Position numbers and translations under genes: made by a program
From: Salinimicrobium flavum
GTDB taxonomy: Bacteria; Bacteroidota; Bacteroidia; Flavobacteriales; Flavobacteriaceae
Assembly: GCF_042684505.1 (NCBI RefSeq)
Contig: NZ_JBHULT010000006.1
Coordinates: 1-64,000, forward strand
DNA length: 64,000 nucleotides
Direction: 5' to 3'
Shown here: positions 32,988 to 41,293 of the stretch, piece after piece
Layout: each line of letters opens with the position of its first letter
Numbering within the stretch: position 1 is the first letter of the stretch
Notes under the pieces: model-generated
What the model was told of the DNA's origin: nothing
What the model saw: only the letters and a program-made list of their open reading frames with translations
The model's database searches: none

Positions 32988-35900
32988 CCTTCAGTTATTT
33001 TATTTTCATTTCTGGTCACCACGGTTTCTCTCCAAATAGCCTGTAGCACCGGAACTACAAAAATGGTCATGATCTGTATAACCATTCCCCCTACAATAGG
33101 GATAGCCATAGGTACCATAATATCTGCTCCCTTTCCTGTGGAGGTAAGCACCGGATATAGAGCTATAATAGTTACTGCTGTGGTCATCATTGCCGGTCTC
33201 ACACGTTTCTTTCCGGCCTCGAGTACGGCCGCGCGTACTGCGGGCACTGTTTGAGGATCACGTTTTTCAAAAACCTGATGTATGTAAGTTCCCATAAGCA
33301 CACCGTCATCTGTTGCTATTCCGAAGAGGGCTATAAAACCAACCCATACTGCCACACTGAGATTTATGGTTCCCATTTGGAACAGGTCGCGCATATTCGT
33401 ACCTGAAATATCGAAATCCATGAACCAGGGCTGCCCGTATAACCAGATCATGATGAATCCGCCGGCAAATGCCACAAAAACTCCTGAGAAGTGGATCGTA
33501 GAAGCGATCACTGTCTTGAACTGGAAGTACAGTAAAAGGAAGATAATGATCAGGGAAATTGGTATAACAATAGCCAGCCTTTTGACCGCCCGTACCTGGT
33601 TCTCATAATTCCCTGAAAATTCAAAACTCACTCCCTGGGGCACCTGCAGTTCTCCTGTATCAATCTTTTCGGCAATCAGGGCCTGGGCATCGTTCACTAC
33701 ATTCACCTCGGCATAATCCTGTTTCCTGTCAAATAGCACATAACCCACCAGGAAGGTGTCCTCACTCTTGATCATCTGAGGTCCCTGCACATAATTGACA
33801 TCTACCAATTGTCCCAACGGAATTTGCACCCCGGTGGGTGTTGGCACCAGTATTTGCTTTATTTCCTCGGGCGAGTTACGAAGCTCCCGCGGATACCTCA
33901 CCCGCACAGGATAACGCTCCCTACCTTCAACTGTGGTTGTAATTTCCATTCCGCCAATAGCGGTTTCAATGGTTTGTTGTACCTGCTCAATGCTAAGACC
34001 GTAGCGGGCGATATTCTGCCTGTTGATATCCAGCTCCAGGTAAGGTTTCCCTACGATCCTGTCGGCAAACACGGCCTCATGTTTTACCGAAGGAACCTGC
34101 TTAAGGATCTCCTCCAGCTTAAAACCAAAATTCTGGATGGTTTCAAGGTCAGGGCCGTAAACTTTAATTCCCATAGGGGCCCTCATTCCTGTTTGCAGCA
34201 TCACCAGCCTGGTTTCAATTGGCTGCAGTTTTGGAGCAGAGGTGACACCAGGCAACCTGGTGGCATTAACGATCTCGTTCCATATATCATCTGGACTGTT
34301 GATGTGCTCTCTCCAGTTCCTGAAGAATTCCCCATCCTTATCGGGCACCAGGTCTTTGGCTGTAAGATTCCTTAAAATAGCTTCTTCATGAGCTAATGCT
34401 TCACCCGACTTCAGGATGAAATTTCCATCATCATCTACTCTAAAGCGCTGCATTTTGCCTTTTTCATTCAGCATATATTCAGGCTTGTAGTTGATCACAT
34501 TCTCGTACATGGAAATTGGTGCAGGATCAATAGCAGTCTCTGCCCTTCCCAGTTTTCCTACGGAAACTTCCACTTCAGGAATGTTGGTCACAGCCATATC
34601 CAGCTTTTGCAGCACTTCCTTACTTCCTTCAATCCCCATGTGCGGCATAGCCGTAGGCATCAAAAGAAAACTTCCTTCATTAAGAGTAGGCATAAATTCT
34701 TTCCCCACTCCGGGAAAAGTTTCTGAAGCTGCCTTCCAGCCAGAGGAGTCCCTTATTTCCCAACCGATCTTCTCTGCACCGTCCCCTACAAATCCGAAGA
34801 TCTTAGGGAATCCCTGCCAGATCAAAAAGCCAAAAAGAATAGTCACTATAGGTAGTGCCAGGAAGGTTCTTTTGTTCTCCAGGCACCAGGTCAATATGTT
34901 TTCGTAGTACTTAACTATAGCTAACAACGCCACAAGCGTGATCACCAGCAGGATGATCACGAACAGGTAGTTTTCAATAATTGAATTCCTTACGCCGAGG
35001 GGCATCCAGTGGGTAGTGAGGAAAAAGATCGTCACTGCCAGGATAATGAAAAGTGAAATTTCCCGGGAATATTTTCCAAGAAAACCCCGGCTTTTCGGTT
35101 CCAGCAATCGTAAAATACCGATCATGGTAAGAGCAAGGGGTAACCACATTCCGAAGAGAAGGGAGAGAACAATTCCCCCGGCAATGAGACCGTAATTCCA
35201 GATGCGATTCACGCTCTCCTTTTTAAGCCTGAAGGAAAAGAAATAGTACGAAAGCATAGGCAACACGATCACCCCCAGCAAAAATGCAGCTACCAGGGCA
35301 AAAGTCTTTGTGAAAGCCAGTGGTCTGAAAAGCTTTCCTTCGGCATGTTCCATAAAAAATACGGGCAGGAAACTAACTACCGTCGTTGCCAAAGCAGTGG
35401 TCACTGCAGGCCCTACTTCTATAGTGGCATTTCGTATTACCTGAAGCAGTTTTTCACCCCGGGCATTCCTGTTTTCATCAAGCTCCAGGTGCCGCAGTGT
35501 ATTTTCCACAAACACGATTCCCACATCTACCATTACCCCAATAGCGATCGCAATTCCCGAAAGTGCTACTACATTGGCATCAACCCCAAAATAACGCATC
35601 GCAATAAAGGTCATAAGCACCGCAATGGGCAGCAAACTGGAAATTAAGATTGAAGCCCTCAGGTTAAGCACCAGGATGATCACCACGATGATACTGATAA
35701 GGATTTCATCGGAAAGTGCATTTTCCAAAGTTCCGAGCGTCTCCTGGATCAACTGGGTACGATCATAAAAGGGAACTATAGTGAGTTTGCTCAAAGTTCC
35801 ATCCTGCAGTTCTTTAGAAGGCATCCCCGGCGCGATCTCTTTGATCTTCTCCTTTACATTGTTGATCACTGCCAGCGGATTCGATCCATAACGGGCAACC

Positions 35901-36814
35901 ACAACCCCCCCGGCAACCTCGGCACCGGCTTTGTCGAGTACGCCACGTCTCTCGGCAGGACCCAGGGTGACAACCCCAATATCTGAAATGAGCACCGGAG
36001 TATTGTCTTTAACAGCGACTACCGTATTTTCGATATCCTCCAGAGATTCTATATAGCCTAATCCGCGAACCAGATACTCAGCCTTGTTGATCTCAATGGT
36101 CTTCGCCCCAATATCGCGGTTGGAATTTCGCACGGCCATCATCACGTCGTTTATACCAACGTTATAAGCCCGCAGGGCGTCTGGATCGACATCCACCTGG
36201 TATTCGCGCACATAACCACCTACAGAGGCAACTTCGGAAACTCCCTCTACCCCACTTAGTCCCAGTTTAACATAGTAGTCCTGCACAGATCTTATCTCAT
36301 GCAGGTCCCATCCACCGGTTACATTTCCTTCGGGATCAAGTCCCTCCAGAGTGTACCAGAATACCTGGCCCAGAGCAGTTGCATCGGGACCTAAGGTAGG
36401 TTGAGCATCTTCAGGTAAAAGCCCGGAAGGAAGGGAGTTGATCTTTTCCAGGATACGGGTACGGGACCAGTAGAATTCTATATCTTCCTTGAAGATGATA
36501 TTGATACTGGAAAAACCAAACATGGATGTACTTCGTATGGATTCCACGCCGGGTATTCCCAGCAGCGAAGTAGTAAGGGGATAGGTGATCTGGTCTTCAA
36601 TGTCCTGTGGCGAACGTCCTGGCCATTCGGTAAAAACGATCTGCTGGTTTTCGCCAAGATCAGGGATGGCATCTACCGGCACGGGATCACGTGGCAATAA
36701 ATCGAAATCCCAGTCAAAGGGTGATGTCACCACGCCCCAACCTATCATGAAGACAAGAAGCAGCATGGTAACCAACCGGTTATAAAGAAAGTAATGAATT
36801 ATTTTAGAAAGCAT
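32984..36814 (-). CDS. cusA: CusA/CzcA-family heavy-metal RND pump
   Basis: A 1276-residue inner-membrane proton-driven pump that moves metal from periplasm to outside. The fourth transmembrane region has SGIAIAIGVMVDVGIVFVEN, closer to CusA (Cu/Ag) than to CzcA (Co/Zn/Cd). Two large periplasmic loops and the second membrane half (FQMGTINLSVAVWVGFIALFGIATDDGVLMGTYI) are intact. The protein is about 230 residues longer than E. coli CusA (about 1047). Extra hydrophobic segments lie around 535-665 (NYGLIAGGIVLSLLFGMWLP, SLFIILAVTIFFLTTHW, NYLFVIILLVITLVALLAI). It follows the HYC_CC_PP gene. Confidence 0.95.
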   Translation of the reverse strand: MLSKIIHYFLYNRLVTMLLLVFMIGWGVVTSPFDWDFDLLPRDPVPVDAIPDLGENQQIVFTEWPGRSPQDIEDQITYPLTTSLLGIPGVESIRSTSMFGFSSINIIFKEDIEFYWSRTRILEKINSLPSGLLPEDAQPTLGPDATALGQVFWYTLEGLDPEGNVTGGWDLHEIRSVQDYYVKLGLSGVEGVSEVASVGGYVREYQVDVDPDALRAYNVGINDVMMAVRNSNRDIGAKTIEINKAEYLVRGLGYIESLEDIENTVVAVKDNTPVLISDIGVVTLGPAERRGVLDKAGAEVAGGVVVARYGSNPLAVINNVKEKIKEIAPGMPSKELQDGTLSKLTIVPFYDRTQLIQETLGTLENALSDEILISIIVVIILVLNLRASILISSLLPIAVLMTFIAMRYFGVDANVVALSGIAIAIGVMVDVGIVFVENTLRHLELDENRNARGEKLLQVIRNATIEVGPAVTTALATTVVSFLPVFFMEHAEGKLFRPLAFTKTFALVAAFLLGVIVLPMLSYYFFSFRLKKESVNRIWNYGLIAGGIVLSLLFGMWLPLALTMIGILRLLEPKSRGFLGKYSREISLFIILAVTIFFLTTHWMPLGVRNSIIENYLFVIILLVITLVALLAIVKYYENILTWCLENKRTFLALPIVTILFGFLIWQGFPKIFGFVGDGAEKIGWEIRDSSGWKAASETFPGVGKEFMPTLNEGSFLLMPTAMPHMGIEGSKEVLQKLDMAVTNIPEVEVSVGKLGRAETAIDPAPISMYENVINYKPEYMLNEKGKMQRFRVDDDGNFILKSGEALAHEEAILRNLTAKDLVPDKDGEFFRNWREHINSPDDIWNEIVNATRLPGVTSAPKLQPIETRLVMLQTGMRAPMGIKVYGPDLETIQNFGFKLEEILKQVPSVKHEAVFADRIVGKPYLELDINRQNIARYGLSIEQVQQTIETAIGGMEITTTVEGRERYPVRVRYPRELRNSPEEIKQILVPTPTGVQIPLGQLVDVNYVQGPQMIKSEDTFLVGYVLFDRKQDYAEVNVVNDAQALIAEKIDTGELQVPQGVSFEFSGNYENQVRAVKRLAIVIPISLIIIFLLLYFQFKTVIASTIHFSGVFVAFAGGFIMIWLYGQPWFMDFDISGTNMRDLFQMGTINLSVAVWVGFIALFGIATDDGVLMGTYIHQVFEKRDPQTVPAVRAAVLEAGKKRVRPAMMTTAVTIIALYPVLTSTGKGADIMVPMAIPIVGGMVIQIMTIFVVPVLQAIWRETVVTRNENKITEG

Positions 36815-36891
36815 TCTATGACTTTAAATTGATAAAAGAGTGAACAAACACAGCAACCCCGCATGCAGGGCCGAATAAAATCAATTTAAAC

Positions 36892-37293
36892 TCAAATAAG
36901 GAAAGTCTCGTGAAGGACCTGAAAATCGATGACGAGCAAAGGCGGAGAGTAATCTGAAAAAGGAATAAATTGCGGTGGCAATTCAATAAACAACTCCACA
37001 TAAGAATAGGTGAAAGAAGCAAGGAATACCTGTTGAGGAAGATCAAGATCATGAAAGGAGATCTTGAGGTCTTTCTGACCTTCCACAGAAACTTTTTGGT
37101 CCCGGCAGCCGTCTTCTTCAGTCATTCCACCTTCAACCGGATGTTCCATTCCGCAATCTTCGGCTTCAGAGAAAACAGCCTGATCTACCAGGTAACTTCC
37201 GCAGAAATGCTTGTCTACGGTAAAGGACATGGTAGAGAACAGCACTAAAAGTGCCATTAAAAAAGATCCGGATTTTTGGAAAACCTTCTTCAC
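36892..37293 (-). CDS. HYC_CC_PP-family small envelope protein
   Basis: A 133-residue predicted secreted protein: a hydrophobic segment (about 9-25), then DKHFCGSYL, two separate Cys (DCGMEH and DGCRD) and a distal YSPPLLV near the C-terminus. This spacing of HxC, Cys-Cys and Pro-Pro matches the HYC_CC_PP family found beside Bacteroidota metal-efflux genes. It probably binds copper in the periplasm, though no role is established. The GTG at 37293 is five bases after a TATCTTTG box, so translation may start on a nearly leaderless message or at Met13. Confidence 0.8.
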   Translation of the reverse strand: MKKVFQKSGSFLMALLVLFSTMSFTVDKHFCGSYLVDQAVFSEAEDCGMEHPVEGGMTEEDGCRDQKVSVEGQKDLKISFHDLDLPQQVFLASFTYSYVELFIELPPQFIPFSDYSPPLLVIDFQVLHETFLI

Positions 37294-37298
37294 GCGAT

Positions 37299-37306
37299 CA
37301 AAGATA
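37299..37306 (-). promoter_or_regulatory. Probable copper operon -7 box
   Basis: TATCTTTG on the minus strand, five bases upstream of the GTG of the first gene of the copper operon. No TTG at the usual distance is present, which is compatible with activator-dependent transcription by the HMA-AraC regulator. Confidence 0.5.
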
Positions 37307-37467
37307 CATGTTTTTTTTAATTTACTTTAAAATTTTCATTTTCCTGCTCAATAACTATGACATTTATCATTTCTGAAAACATACCAATTTCCTATCTTAA
37401 AATGCGTGTAATATTGCCCCTCAACCAGCAAAGTACAGGTGTCTAATCTTATATAAAAACAAATATT

Positions 37468-37674
37468 ATGCACGATGGGAACTTTTGGGGAATGCATTTC
37501 ATCTGGTGGATTATTTGGCTGGTCATTTTAATCTGGCTTTTTTTTCTGCCTTATCGGTTTCCCTTCCGGAAAAATTCCAAAAACAGAGCTTTGGACATCC
37601 TAAATGAACGATTTGCCAAAGGAGAAATAACAAAGGAAGAATATGAAGAGAGACGTCGAATCTTAGAATCCTGA
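37468..37674 (+). CDS. SHOCT-domain membrane peptide
   Basis: A 68-residue protein with one transmembrane helix (about 8-28, rich in Trp/Ile) and a C-terminal SHOCT motif (RALDILNERFAKGEITKEEYEERRRIL). SHOCT peptides are common in metal and stress islands, but their function is not known. It is transcribed away from the copper operon. Confidence 0.85.
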   Translation: MHDGNFWGMHFIWWIIWLVILIWLFFLPYRFPFRKNSKNRALDILNERFAKGEITKEEYEERRRILES

Positions 37675-37752
37675 GACCTGATTAAGCCTCCTATGATCGT
37701 AATCATTTCATAAAGAAAATTTCTTGTTTATTTTTCTAAAAAACAGTTCGCC

Positions 37753-38274
37753 ATGAAAAATTTCACAAACTTTCTTGCATTTTTTTCCCTGATCCTTTTT
37801 CTGTTTTCCTGTGAAACGGATGAACCAGCTCCATACCAGATCGAGGGAACCTATTACGGAACCCTTAGTACCGTGGACGGGCCTTCAAAAATATCTGCAA
37901 AAACCGAAGATGCGGTCGCAGTGATAAGAAAAACAGGGAACCAGGAGGTAGAGGTTCATTGCTACAGCAGTGAATTCGACACAATATTCAGGTTAAATTA
38001 CTTTCAGCATGAAGAAGCTTTTAAAGTGTGCTTAACAGGCTCTGACTTTACTGCAATGTATCACATGCCTTATTCACAACCAATGGGAATGGGGATGGGC
38101 AGGATGCATTCCGGTTCTGAATGGATGAATCATCTTAGCACCATGCATCAGGAAGGTGACCCCCACTTCGGGGAATTCAATCCCGGTAACCACTCTTTTG
38201 AATACCATTTTCTTATGGAGCAAAGCAATTCTTCATCCAACTTAAAGTTCAGGGGATACAGAGATAAAAATTAA
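37753..38274 (+). CDS. Met/His-rich lipoprotein, unknown
   Basis: A 173-residue lipoprotein (Cys20, LFSC). The mature part starts with a beta-rich domain (IEGTYYGTLSTVDGPSKIS). A Met/His-rich stretch at about 97-137 (YHMPYSQPMGMGMGRMHSGS, MNHLSTMHQEGDPHF) resembles Cu(I)-binding segments. I do not recognise a family. Its position beside the copper operon supports a metal-buffering role, but that is inference. Its stop codon shares the bases TTAA with the convergent gene. Confidence 0.75.
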   Translation: MKNFTNFLAFFSLILFLFSCETDEPAPYQIEGTYYGTLSTVDGPSKISAKTEDAVAVIRKTGNQEVEVHCYSSEFDTIFRLNYFQHEEAFKVCLTGSDFTAMYHMPYSQPMGMGMGRMHSGSEWMNHLSTMHQEGDPHFGEFNPGNHSFEYHFLMEQSNSSSNLKFRGYRDKN

Positions 38275-38705
38275 CCTATCTCCTTTTGTTTTAATCTGTA
38301 ATAATAGAACGCCGGCAACAGGATAAGCACCAGAACCGGGTGTGCAAGGAATCGCCTAACATGAAAAGCCGCCAGGTAATCATCTGGCTGTACCCTGTGC
38401 ATGAGGAATATGAATATTGGGAAAAAAGCAAGAAAGAAGGCAAGGTAGATCCCTGTTGCAAATTTGATGATCCCCCTGTTGTGAAAAGCCACCTGCAGTA
38501 TAAGAAGGGAAATTCCCGTGTTTAACAGGAAACGCACAAACAGGTTGAAATACATATATGACGGCACATTCAGGTCCTTTCCCGTAACAGCTATTTCAAA
38601 AAAGTACATAAAAGGATCATAAAAAAGATCATATTCATACAGTCTTATGAGTGCCAGGACACCCACCAGGAATAAAATGATCGCGACCCTGACCAGAGGT
38701 TTCAT
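38271..38705 (-). CDS. Exosortase F-associated membrane protein
   Basis: A 144-residue membrane protein with about four helices, recognised as the partner of XrtF by position and sequence (RLYEYDLFYDPFMYFF, SYMYFNLFVRFLLN). Its ATG overlaps the xrtF stop (ATGA). It is assumed to assist sorting or cleavage by the exosortase; its biochemical role is unknown. Confidence 0.85.
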   Translation of the reverse strand: MKPLVRVAIILFLVGVLALIRLYEYDLFYDPFMYFFEIAVTGKDLNVPSYMYFNLFVRFLLNTGISLLILQVAFHNRGIIKFATGIYLAFFLAFFPIFIFLMHRVQPDDYLAAFHVRRFLAHPVLVLILLPAFYYYRLKQKEIG

Positions 38706-39247
38706 GTTTTAATTTGTTTAGAGTAAATAATGATCCATACCACCCACAATAGAAATACAGCCCCGTAAATCACCAGGGGGAAGGCTATGGTATGTAAAAA
38801 ATGAGCGTATTCAGGATATTCATAGATCCCTACGGCCATTAATCCTATCCGGAAGATGTTGGTTACATAAATAATAACTGAGCCGGCAAAGGTATACAAC
38901 AGGGTTGCCTTCCATTTTCCCAAAAAGGCCAGCATGAAGGAGATAAAGAGAATAATAATACTCGCAGCATTGCAACCTTCAATGATCCTGGCCACGAATT
39001 CTCCGTTCACCATTAAGTGCATGGTCGCTTCGGGAAAACCTGACCTTATCTCTACATTATATCCCATTGCAGAGACCATAGCTTCACTTTGCAGGGCGAC
39101 CAGATGCGTAAGGTAATCTGGGTAATATTCATCGGAAGTAAAGTTCTGCAAGTACAAATTGTACAGCAAAGCCAGGAGCAGGTAAGTTCCTAAAAAGGTA
39201 AAAATAAATCGTATTACCGAGGAATATTTTTGGACAAGTTGCAGCAA
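38702..39247 (-). CDS. xrtF: Exosortase family protein XrtF
   Basis: A 181-residue integral-membrane cysteine protease-like transpeptidase of the exosortase family. The catalytic Cys lies in IEGCNAAS, the conserved Arg in TNIFRIG and the His in YAHFLHTIAFP. The short length fits the XrtF type of Flavobacteriia. The predicted start is TTG 39247, about 20 bases after a TACTTTTG box; no better ATG is in frame nearby. No obvious sorting-signal substrate gene is adjacent. Confidence 0.9.
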   Translation of the reverse strand: MLQLVQKYSSVIRFIFTFLGTYLLLALLYNLYLQNFTSDEYYPDYLTHLVALQSEAMVSAMGYNVEIRSGFPEATMHLMVNGEFVARIIEGCNAASIIILFISFMLAFLGKWKATLLYTFAGSVIIYVTNIFRIGLMAVGIYEYPEYAHFLHTIAFPLVIYGAVFLLWVVWIIIYSKQIKT

Positions 39248-39266
39248 TTCAGGCAGAAGGTTTTTT

Positions 39267-39274
39267 CAAAAGTA
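39267..39274 (-). promoter_or_regulatory. xrtF -7 box
   Basis: TACTTTTG on the minus strand, 19 bases before the TTG start of xrtF. No upstream TTG at the usual spacing. Confidence 0.45.
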
Positions 39275-39311
39275 TTGAAATTAACAAGTACGAGCTCGAA
39301 GAATTTTTAAA

Positions 39312-39319
39312 TACTTTTG
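39312..39319 (+). promoter_or_regulatory. GAF gene -7 box
   Basis: TACTTTTG, 17 bases before ATG 39337. The -33 TTG is not evident at 19-20 bases upstream. Confidence 0.5.
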
Positions 39320-39336
39320 CACAAAACAAAAATGGT

Positions 39337-39792
39337 ATGTCTTTTAACAAGCTTAGAACAGAAGTTGAAAAAATAGTACAGGCGCAGGAAGCACCGGTAG
39401 AATTGCGTCTTAAGGAAATATGTGAACTATTAAAAGCAGAGATCCCCTATTATACCTGGGTTGGTTTCTATTTCAAGAACGGGGACAGGAACGAGCTTAA
39501 ACTGGGGCCTTTTGCAGGGGAACCTACAGATCATACCATCATTCCCTTCGGAAAAGGGATCTGCGGACAGGTAGCTGTCTCCAATAAAAACTTTGTAGTG
39601 CCCGATGTTAAAGCACAGGACAATTACATAGCCTGCAGCATTCACGTAAAAGCCGAAATTGTAGTGCCATTGTTCAAGAACGGAGAAAATATTGGCCAGA
39701 TAGACATCGATTCTGATACTCCCGATCCTTTTACTGAAGAAGATGAACGCTTCCTGGAATTTGTGAATGAAAGAGTAGCGGAGATTCTTTAA
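39337..39792 (+). CDS. GAF protein, free Met-(R)-sulfoxide reductase-like
   Basis: A 151-residue single GAF domain of the fRMsr type, which reduces free methionine-(R)-sulfoxide. The signatures are YYTWVGFYF, GKGICGQ, DNYIACSIHVKAEIVVPL and GQIDIDSD. Two of the three Cys of E. coli fRMsr are kept (ICG and IAC). The first (equivalent to Cys84) is replaced within EPTDHT, so cycling could differ. Monocistronic with its own terminator. Confidence 0.85.
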   Translation: MSFNKLRTEVEKIVQAQEAPVELRLKEICELLKAEIPYYTWVGFYFKNGDRNELKLGPFAGEPTDHTIIPFGKGICGQVAVSNKNFVVPDVKAQDNYIACSIHVKAEIVVPLFKNGENIGQIDIDSDTPDPFTEEDERFLEFVNERVAEIL

Positions 39793-39830
39793 TCCCTCTA
39801 TCTCAAAACGAGTTGAGATTCAGAAATACA

Positions 39831-39875
39831 AAAACAAAGGGTGCCGAAAATGATATTTTTGGCGCCCTTTGTTTT
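39831..39875. terminator. Bidirectional terminator, GAF / ABC permease
   Basis: AAAACAAAGGGTGCC pairs with GGCGCCCTTTGTTTT (one G-T pair) across a 15-base loop, with T runs on both strands. Confidence 0.88.
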
Positions 39876-39892
39876 ACATAGAGTTGGGATAT

Positions 39893-41146
39893 TTAATACC
39901 CGGTCCTGATCGCTTCTACAGGATCAAGTTTTGAAGCCGAGATTGCAGGAACGATACCAGCTATCAATCCAATAACAGCCGAGACAGCGGTCCCTATGAA
40001 CATATTCCAGGGAGAGAGTATGAATTGAAAATCTCCTGTAAAACTTGTAGCTATAAGGGAAGCTATCCACACCAGAAATAGACCTATAAGCCCTCCTATT
40101 ACTGCAAGGATCACAGCTTCAAAAAGGAACTGGAACAATATGAACCTGTTCTTGGCACCCAGGGATTTCTGTATTCCTATAAGATTGGTACGTTCTTTTA
40201 CACTCACGAACATGATATTCGCTATTCCAAAACCTCCTACCAGCAGGGAAAAACCGCTTATTATAAGGCCTATCATATTCATTTGTCCGGTCATATTGTC
40301 AATGAAATCTGTAAGTCCCTGCAATTGGTTGACAAAAAAGTTATCGATATCCTCTCTTTTCAATCCACGGTAATTACGTAGCTGTTGGGTGAGCATAGCG
40401 ACGAATTCGGCATTATCAACATCAGATTCGGGTTTGATCACGATCTGCGGGAAGGTTGCCCGGCTGCTGCTTCCATAAATACGGCGCACCAGGTTCACGG
40501 GAACGAAGGCGTTGCTGTCATGGCTTCCGCCGAAGATGCCTGCCCCCATTTTTTCGATGACCCCTATCACCGTAAATTTACGACCGTACAATCTAACCTC
40601 TTTCCCCAGCGGTTCACCACCCTGAAAAAGATTCTCGGCTACATCATGCCCAAGCACAATGACCGGTGCCCCTCTAACTGACTCTGCCTGGTTATAGAAC
40701 CGTCCCTTAGCGATCTGCAGGGCTTCAATATCATAATATTCTGCCGAGACAGCGGCAATACCGACATTGGAAGCCGTTTTATCTGTATATTTTATGGATT
40801 CTGAGGGAACATTAAGCACATAGGAAACGGCCTCGGCATCAGCAATATTTCGGCTCAGCAATTCATACTCTTCGTAAGTAACATCTGGAAACTGTTGTCT
40901 TTTCCACTGCGGAACTTCCGTAGGGCCAAAAGAGAACCTGGTCACGATAATGGTACTGTTATCCAGGGAGCTTAAACTCCCTTTTATTTCTTTTTCCAAA
41001 GAGTCTACAGCAGCCAGAACGGCGATTATGGAAAAGATACCAATGGTCACCCCCAGCAGGGATAGCATGGTGCGCAATTTATTATTCCTCAGTGCATTGA
41101 CCGCGAAATAAAAACTCTCCTTAAGCACCCTCAGGTATATCAACAT
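39893..41146 (-). CDS. MacB/FtsX-type ABC transporter permease
   Basis: A 417-residue inner-membrane permease. The first helix follows NALRNNKLRTMLSLLGVTIG. A periplasmic MacB-type core domain (about 50-250) follows, then the FtsX membrane domain (SLLVGGFGIANIMFVSVKER, LGAKNRFILFQFLFEAVI) ending DPVEAIRTGY. The family exports lipoproteins, toxins or signals with a separate ATPase. No ATPase gene is adjacent, so its partner is encoded elsewhere. It diverges from purH. Confidence 0.93.
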   Translation of the reverse strand: MLIYLRVLKESFYFAVNALRNNKLRTMLSLLGVTIGIFSIIAVLAAVDSLEKEIKGSLSSLDNSTIIVTRFSFGPTEVPQWKRQQFPDVTYEEYELLSRNIADAEAVSYVLNVPSESIKYTDKTASNVGIAAVSAEYYDIEALQIAKGRFYNQAESVRGAPVIVLGHDVAENLFQGGEPLGKEVRLYGRKFTVIGVIEKMGAGIFGGSHDSNAFVPVNLVRRIYGSSSRATFPQIVIKPESDVDNAEFVAMLTQQLRNYRGLKREDIDNFFVNQLQGLTDFIDNMTGQMNMIGLIISGFSLLVGGFGIANIMFVSVKERTNLIGIQKSLGAKNRFILFQFLFEAVILAVIGGLIGLFLVWIASLIATSFTGDFQFILSPWNMFIGTAVSAVIGLIAGIVPAISASKLDPVEAIRTGY

Positions 41147-41263
41147 AGCACAAAAAGACCTTCTTTTACCGGCCTTACCCCATAAGACGAGAAGTAGCCG
41201 ATTTCGTTACAAAATTTATTTACAAATAAAGACCACAGGATTCTTATTTTATAGCTAAATAGT

Positions 41264-41271
41264 TACTTTTG
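41264..41271 (+). promoter_or_regulatory. purH -7 box
   Basis: TACTTTTG, 22 bases before ATG 41294. The expected -33 position reads TTC rather than TTG. Confidence 0.5.
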
Positions 41272-41293
41272 CAACCTTACCAAAACCAACACA

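Noticed and set aside
41147..41293. Possible purine riboswitch ahead of purH
   Set aside because: The leader after the -7 box is only about 20 bases, too short for an aptamer.
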